From Paragorgia papillata (Eukaryota > Cnidaria > Anthozoa > Scleralcyonacea > Coralliidae), in the NCBI GenBank assembly GCA_035771165.1, contig JAWNZC010000179.1, positions 1,956,501 to 2,020,500 of the forward strand: a stretch of 64,000 nucleotides of DNA. The letters are read 5' to 3'. The notes beneath the pieces are model-generated. The model did not search any database, was not told the origin of the DNA, and saw only the letters and a program-made list of their open reading frames with translations. The stretch's first letter is position 1, and every line of letters begins with the position of its first letter. The position numbers were made by a program, and so were the translations under genes. Positions 57,884-64,000 of the stretch are shown one piece after another.

Positions 57884-59342
57884 TACTTAGATATTAATAA
57901 TGCAGCTATGACTTCAAAATTTTAGTAGTTCCCTCAAAATTTGCAAGTAACGTAGATCAGTTCTCGCTCTTTTTTGGCAATTAGTACGCGCGTATAAAAA
58001 CGCACACAACCTGTTGCAAGTTGTCAGCAGGCGTGAACAACAGCTGTGTTCGGAATTACAGACGTGAAGAATGTTGTGGAGATCAGTGTGCCGTACCCTG
58101 TGAACATGCATGCAGTGTTGTGCAATGCTAGTGGTATTCGTGTACACCGGTACAGATACAGTGTAGATCAATTGTGCACTAAATGGGTTTCTTGAAGCCA
58201 ACTGAATGAACTCCGTTGTATTATTTTAAGAACAGTTACTTTAAATAGCATAGGGAACGAAATTAAATTCCCCACTCCATTTTTTGCACCGCTACCTAAA
58301 ATAGCAACATTAAATAGTAATTGTGCAATAACCGAGAAATTATAATTCGAGAAAGCCTCGAAAGGAATGACTCGTTAAGACAAGCAAGATATATACTTAA
58401 TAGAAATACATGTTTGTGAAAGTTGCTCGTCTAGGTTAGTGTAGTCTTGAGAAAGAATGCATGATGGTGGTAGTGACTGATGTTATATATCATACACGAG
58501 GAGGAATGTTTCATCAGGATTTCCAAACACCGAGACTTTTGTTGAAAACCGAGGTGAAGCCGAGGTTTTTGAACAAATTTCGAGGTGTTTGGAATCCTGA
58601 TGAAACACTCTTCCGAGTATATATGATATAGCTTCTCAAACAAATCAGTATTTTAAGAGAAAATCGAGGCGAAAGTTGGCTTAATTTATGTAATTTCTTC
58701 CTCTGATATCAAAACCTCCGTCTCGGTCCTGATTTCCTTTGTTTTCGGTTCATGAATTATTAATGAATTTGAGAAGTTATAAAGTAAATAGTTTGAACCG
58801 AGGAGTATTATTAGTACAGGGCCACATTGAGTTTTCATATTTTAACAATATATACGCAAGGCAGCATCAACGTACCTGGAGTGTAATTATATAATATATA
58901 TATATAATATAATATTAGACGTTCGTCGCACGCTCTGAGCTTGAACAAAAGTATGGCCCTCTGTTTGTCAGTGTTTGACATACAAATGATTGGAATGGGA
59001 GGCTTGACGAAAAAAATATTTAAAATTATCTAAAATCTTCCCCCAAATCGCACGAAATGGTATTTCAGAGATTCCAGATGTCACATCTTATATAGATCAG
59101 TGGTCACATCCTGCAGTGACACTTCCACAAACATCTACTAGAATTCAAAACCTCTACCCCACCCAGTGTAATAATTCAATAACTTGAAAAAATTGTTTGC
59201 ATGGAAATACTTGTAAATATACGAAGGGCATTATTTTTAAGAGCTGCACTTGCATGGTGTACCAAGTTGGATGGCTTTAGATAAATTTGAAGTTCAAAAC
59301 CATAAACTCACCGAGGCCACTTACGGTGCACGTTGTCAGGGG
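57884..59342. other. Gene-free region; hairpin at about 58488-58628
   Basis: The hairpin pairs ATATATCATA and GTGTTT(C)ATCAGGATT-type arms around GAAAACCGAGGTGAAGCCGA. 57985-58060 is an inverted fragment of the element at 41953. AT dinucleotide runs lie near 58885-58915. No coding exon is seen. Confidence 0.5.
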
Positions 59343-59350
59343 TATATAAA
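59343..59350 (+). promoter_or_regulatory. TATA box of the DMRT gene
   Basis: TATATAAA lies 36 bp before the ATG, which implies a very short 5' UTR. Confidence 0.5.
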
Positions 59351-59385
59351 CAACTCGACCCATCGAACGACAAAGTCGAATCAAG

Positions 59386-62024
59386 ATGAATAAGAAAGCT
59401 GTAGTCAAAGACGCATCAAAGTCTCCAAGGTGTGCGCGGTGCAGAAACCACGGCGCTCTACGACAGCTAAGAGGCCATAAACCGTTTTGTCCGTGGAAGG
59501 AGTGCCGTTGTGCTAAATGTATTTTGGTTGAAGAACGAAGACGTGTCATGAGGGAACAGATTGCGCTGCGCCGAAGACAGGACCACGAGACACTCCAACA
59601 ACAATGGGAGTACGACGAGGGTTCTTCTTTGGTGGAAACTGCGAGTAGTAATCAGAAAGGAAGTAAACGGGATTATACATCGGCTCGAAAAGAAAGAACG
59701 AGCAAATCTCAGAAGAAAACTTCGCATCTTCGTAAGTAAATGTATAAGACAATTAAACTGTTATTGGCCGTTGGCATTGTCAGAAATCATTTTGATCTTG
59801 GCAAAAACTTTGATTGCTCGTTGTTGTTGTTTGTTTTCTTTCATTTAGTATCGTAAACAATAACTTTGTTGCCTATTTATGTCATCGTTTGGCTTAGAAT
59901 TAGCACTGTACTGTACATTGTACTGTACACTGTACTGTACACTGTATTGTGCACTGTGCAGTGCTGTACAATGTATATTGTACACTGTTGTGTGTACTTA
60001 CTGTACTGTACTGTACGGTACTGTACTGTACTGTACTGTACTGTATTGTATACTGTATACTGTGTACTGTACTGTACTGTACTGTACTGTACTGTACAGT
60101 TGAAGCGTGGTGGTTGTAAATTTGCGCATTAAGCGCTGGACTATGGGCTATGCGAAGTCGAGCAACCTAGCTAAAAAATACTATGTTGACAAGTTCGATA
60201 TCATCTTTGCGGATGGCCTGTGGCTAGGCTACAAGCAAGATAAATACGGCAGCGACAATCGCTATAACTGATTTTTTGCTATTATCGTTTAACCGTTTCA
60301 TGCGAATTGTTTTCGTGAAACAACTCTATGTTTTTTTACTCTTTCTAACGCCTTTACTCATCAATGGAAGATGTCTTGGAAAGCCATGCATGAAGGGTTG
60401 AACACACTGTTGATTAATCAATGCTTTATCATTTTACTCTGTCTAACGCAATACGATTTTACTTGTCAAGGAGAGACGTCATGGAAAGCCATGTCATAGA
60501 ACAAATGATGACGTTATCCATATAAAAGAGATGCATTTATAGGCTTCCAAAATAGACCACCGTCATCGCGATTTACTGGGGCGAGGCGCTATTTAAGAAA
60601 TAGAAAATGGCCGCCCGTGTTCATATAGCCTGATGCAAACACGAGAGTGAGTTGGGAGAATTCGAAAGTTTATGTGAACCCGAGCCGTAGGCGAGGCGAG
60701 GATTTACATAAGTACTTTCGAATTCTCCCAAACTCACTCGAGTGTTTGCATCAGGTTATATAAACACAGGGCATCCATTTTCTATTTCTTTTATGAAATA
60801 AGACTAAGAAATGTGCCGTGACGCCACAACCATAGCCTGATATAAACACGGTAATTGACCAATCACAGCGTGCGTAAGACGCAACCTATTTTATAAATAC
60901 ATATATGCTATGCCTTTGATGGTACCGTGGATTGGTGGTAATTTCATGGTTGGTTCAACACTCGTGATCCAACAAAGCATAATTTTCTTTTACTTTTTGA
61001 GAAAACAGCCTTTTGGTGCTCTTTGTCTAATATATAAATCCACGGACAATCCATCGCTATCCACGCTGTAAATGTTGTCGACCACGTTAGTTGGTTTCTC
61101 ATTACGAGGGCTTGTCTTACGGTGATAGACATCTAGGGGAGGGACCGAAGGGCCCCTTCCTTTTGGGCAGCTAAAAATGCACTATGGATCTTTTAGAACT
61201 TAATTTAATTCAAAGGAAATCAAATGAGTCATGAAACTCAAGATGTTGGTTATGATACATCGTAGAGACCAACCTCGTACCCAGGGCCATTTGTAGGGAA
61301 CTGAGCCAAGATGGCGGGCACAAATGGCCCTGGTGGAGGCCAGGCTATCTCAGCCTCTGATTGGTCAAGAGCTTATGGCCTATTTTGACCTTGTCGGTTG
61401 TTCCTGCACACGGCACGGGAAATTATATTTTAAACCATGCAATAATTAGGTGTAATTAGGTATAATTACTGTGTAAAGAACTGAGTTCTCGGTTGTGTAT
61501 TACTGTATTTCTGTAGCTGCTGCAGAAAAGTGAGAAAAATCTAGCGATAAAAGTCCTCATTCTTGATCTATATTTGTTTGTTGGTATCGATTTGGGAGAA
61601 ACATTCGTTATATTATGATTAAATTCCATAGAAAGCTAAATTATACTTTTTATTCACATTTTTCGACAAAAAAATTTCCATACGCGCGCTTCACTAGCGA
61701 CTACAGAAATACAGTAATACACAACCAACTACATGCAGAACTAGAAGTGGGAAGGTATTTCCATTTTGACTGTAACAATGTCGATTCTTTTCTGCGTCTT
61801 GTTTAAAGGGAATAGAGAGGCTGGCAAGCTTTCTACAGTTACCATTAAAGAAGGATATCCCTGGAGCAAAGCTGCGAGATCGTACGATCAGTTGGACCTT
61901 TTAACAAGACTTTTCCCAGAGTATCCTGAAACCGTCCTAAGATCTGTCTTAGAGGAATATCAAGATTTCGAGGCTTCAATATACGCCTTATTAAACGAAA
62001 GAGAAACCAGGCAGTCGGTTTTCG
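59386..62024 (+). CDS. DMRT transcription factor with DM and DMA domains (3' end open)
   Basis: DMRT proteins bind DNA in the minor groove and act in sexual and neural development. Exon 1 (59386-59731) encodes the DM zinc module at residues 15-65: CARCRNHG, then RGHKPFCPWKECRCAKC, then REQIALRRRQ. All the Cys and His ligands are present. A Ser/Lys-rich linker follows, and the exon ends CTTC|GTAAGT in phase 1. Exon 2 (61809-62024) enters in phase 1 after TCTTGTTTAAAG. It encodes a CUE-like DMA domain: QLDLLTRLFPEYPETVLRSV then LEEYQDFEASIYALL. A DMA domain points to the DMRT3/4/5 (DMRTA-like) group. Exon 2 can end at TTCG|GTAGGT (62024); otherwise the frame stops at 62078-62080 inside a hairpin repeat. 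The C-terminal exons were not found. Intron 1 (2.1 kb) is full of repeats. Confidence 0.85.
59900..60102. repeat. TGTAC-rich array in DMRT intron 1
   Basis: Pentamer CTGTA/TGTAC repeats, irregular at first (59900-60000) and nearly pure at 60003-60100. It starts about 170 bp after the DM-exon donor. Confidence 0.9.
60620..60780. repeat. Hairpin element in DMRT intron 1
   Basis: TATAGCCTGATGCAAACACG and GAGTGAGTTGGGAGAATTCG on the left are mirrored on the right around GAGCCGTAGGCGAGGCGAGG. Confidence 0.7.
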
Positions 62025-62195
62025 GTAGGTTTATTAACTACTTAATAACCGAGAGTGAGGTCTTTACGGTAAAATATTAAACCGAGGTCTTGCTGTATTG
62101 ACCGAGCGATAGCGAGGTTCATACGCTCAAGACCGAGGTTTAATATTTTACCGTAAAGACCGAACGGTCGAGGTTATTAAGTAGTTTATTATATG
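62025..62195. repeat. Hairpin element directly after DMRT exon 2
   Basis: TTATTAACTACTTAATAACC and GGTCTTTACGGTAAAATATT are mirrored at 62130-62190 around ACCGAGCGATAGCGAGGTTC. It begins at the presumed donor, so either the donor or a read-through stop lies in it. Confidence 0.75.
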
Positions 62196-63115
62196 GCACT
62201 TTTTATTTCAAAATCGATCTTGTATTTCTTGGTCTTCGCTTCCTTTAACTTGGTCAAAACAACGAACTAGCGTTATTTTCTTCTGTTTCTTTCTCGTCTG
62301 GATACTAGAATTTACTTTTATAATGTTCATCGTCTTAATTTCATCTATTTTCGCCGTTTTTTGGCAAAAAACGTTTCTTATTAGGATTTTTTATTTGTTT
62401 CCAATGGTAGGGCATTAACAATTTTCATAATGCCCGTGGGCATTACGGAGAAATCTCGCCCCGTCAGCAACCAATCACAGCGCGTGATTTTACGTGATTT
62501 TTTTTTAAAGATGCTGATTTTAAAGATGTTGAATTTTCGTCATGAATTATTAATGAATTTGATAAGTAATAGATAAAGCATGAAGCAGCGATCTGTATGT
62601 GATTTACACTAATCAGATACAGATCGGCTGCGAATGCTTTATCGTACTTATCAAATGGACGCATCTAAATAGCCATGCATGTTTTCAAACTATTTTTCAA
62701 GTTGGAGTGATTTTAGCTAAGTAAATTGAGGAAAAAGTTTATGTAAATCAGGACGAATCTGTATTCGATTTAGAGATATTGATTAAATATTCATTTCTTT
62801 TGAATTTTCTTGATGAATTTTTAATGAATTTGATAAGACTTGTTATCAGAGTAACATAACGTAACAGGTGGTCTGTCTTGCATAGGATAGGGTTAGAATT
62901 ACAGCCACCCTCTATTGGGCATAGTGCGCTAGCTGTTATAGGATATCTCTTCCAAGTGTGCTGTCTCATTCAGCACTGACCTTTAAGATGCGAGGAAGAA
63001 CCCATGCTCAGATAATGCAGTGCACATATGAATAGTCAAAGACACGATGGAAACGCATAAAGGGCACTTTATGACAAAGTTGGTTGGGGAAAAGGGGGAC
63101 AATGCAACGGGCCTG
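62196..63115. repeat. Downstream region with a dispersed repeat copy
   Basis: 62540-62840 matches the repeat split at 49255-50115 (TGATTTTAGCTAAGTAAATT, ATTCATTTCTTTTGAATTTT). No exon of the DMRT gene was recognised here. Confidence 0.5.
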
Positions 63116-63980
63116 AATGTAGCTAAAAGTGAATTTATGTTAATTGGTTCAAAACCAATGATAAAAAATTTCAAATTCTCCCACAAATGTTGTCACTGAA
63201 AACAAGCCAGTTAAACTAGTTTATGAATGCAAAACTCTTGGAGTGACAATTGACCAGCATTTATCTTGGAAGAGTAACACTGAAAATATTTGCAAGAAAA
63301 TAACAGCAGGAATCTCGGCTCTCCGACGTTTAAAATAATTTCTTGATAAAGATACACTTCTTTCCGTATATAATGCTATCGTTCGCCCATACTTCAATTA
63401 CTGTTGTGAAGTATGGGATGTGTTCGGTGAAACACAATCAAAACGACTCCAAAAACTCCAAAATAGAGCTGCTCGAATTATCATGAATATGCGTAAGGAC
63501 ATAGATCATGTTGTTGCTTTACGCGCATTGGGCTGGGAGCCACTTAAAACGGAAAGGGAAAAGGCTAAAGCAAAAATTATGTATAAACTATTAAATAAAA
63601 TGGGTCCCGAGTCACTCACTAATCTTTTTACTTATAAAAGTGAGATGACAAAATATAAACTTCGGAACATTTCACATTTCAAGTAGTCTTTGTTTACCAC
63701 AACCGCGCACTAATAATATGAAAAAAAGTTTCATGTATGACGGAGCATAGTCAGCATACCTATGGAACTCTATTCCAAAATAAATTAGGGAGAGCAAATC
63801 CCTTTCGTGCTTTCAAAAGAAAATCGCTACCCACATTGATAGTAATAAAATATGAAACCACAAACTCTGTAAATAGATTACCTACTAGTCCATTATGTTA
63901 CTAATTTAATATCTTATATTCTTGTAAATAGCTTTTAATTACTATACTTCTACGCTTTTTTTGTACACGCCCCTCGTGGA
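63116..63980 (+). pseudogene. Degenerate LINE, 3' part of the reverse transcriptase ORF
   Basis: It encodes SEFMLIGSKP, then LGVTIDQHLSWKSNTENICK, then YCCEVWDVFGETQSKRLQKL and NRAARIIMNM, colinear with the C-terminal half of the LINE at 26710-28095. TAA interrupts the frame near 63337, and a frame change follows the opening segment. The catalytic palm is missing. The 3' end has TACACGCCCCTCGTGGAAAT, shared with the other LINE. Confidence 0.8.
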
Positions 63981-63990
63981 AATCAGCTTA

Positions 63991-64000
63991 AGGCCTGGCC
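63991..64000. mobile_element. Left tip of a Harbinger-like MITE (cut by window edge)
   Basis: AGGCCTGGCC after TTA is identical to the start of the element at 55255-55697. Confidence 0.4.

Noticed and set aside
59866..60132. Cys/Tyr/Thr/Val-rich ORFs after the DM exon
   Set aside because: They translate the TGTAC repeat array in the intron.

Overview
The window is animal nuclear DNA: AT-rich, intron-rich and packed with interspersed repeats. Nothing in it looks bacterial, viral or organellar. It carries a paired-like homeobox gene, a DM-domain (DMRT) gene, a tyrosylprotein sulfotransferase and the dynactin subunit p24. Together with abundant hAT, Harbinger-like, TTAA-flanked and CACTA-like transposons, tRNA- and 5S-derived SINEs and non-LTR retrotransposons, this fits an early-branching metazoan. 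A cnidarian is my best guess, but that is inference; no marker here fixes the species.

Layout. 1-40 kb (+ strand): three paralogous genes for a secreted protein made of two copies of a roughly 110-residue domain resembling DUF6209. Gene A (last coding exon at 845-1502) starts left of the window. Gene B (15666-25933) and gene C (32452-37688) each have a TATA box, a signal-peptide exon, a tiny linker exon and one large domain exon, with the same intron phases (1, then 2). Gene C has an in-frame TGA in place of a conserved Trp codon. In gene B a 5.3-kb CACTA-like transposon sits exactly at the end of exon 2, and its terminus appears to supply the 5' splice site. 40-42 kb (- strand): a two-exon tyrosylprotein sulfotransferase. 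43.5-48.9 kb (+): a three-exon homeobox gene. 50.8-54.5 kb (+): a seven-exon DCTN3 (dynactin p24) gene, with a possible divergent first exon at 50.7 kb. 59.4-62 kb (+): a DMRT gene with a DM-domain exon and a DMA-domain exon.

Between and inside the genes nearly everything is mobile-element sequence. I could mark hAT elements with 8-bp target duplications, Harbinger-like MITEs with TAA/TTA duplications (one remnant next to a MADF-domain ORF), about 0.5-kb fold-back elements flanked by TTAA, a TA-flanked pogo/mariner-like element holding several nested insertions, SINEs, two degenerate LINEs, and several tandem arrays. The genes do not form one pathway. Only the three DUF6209-like paralogs are a true local family. 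All gene models were assembled by hand from splice signals, reading phase and remembered family sequences; no database search was run.
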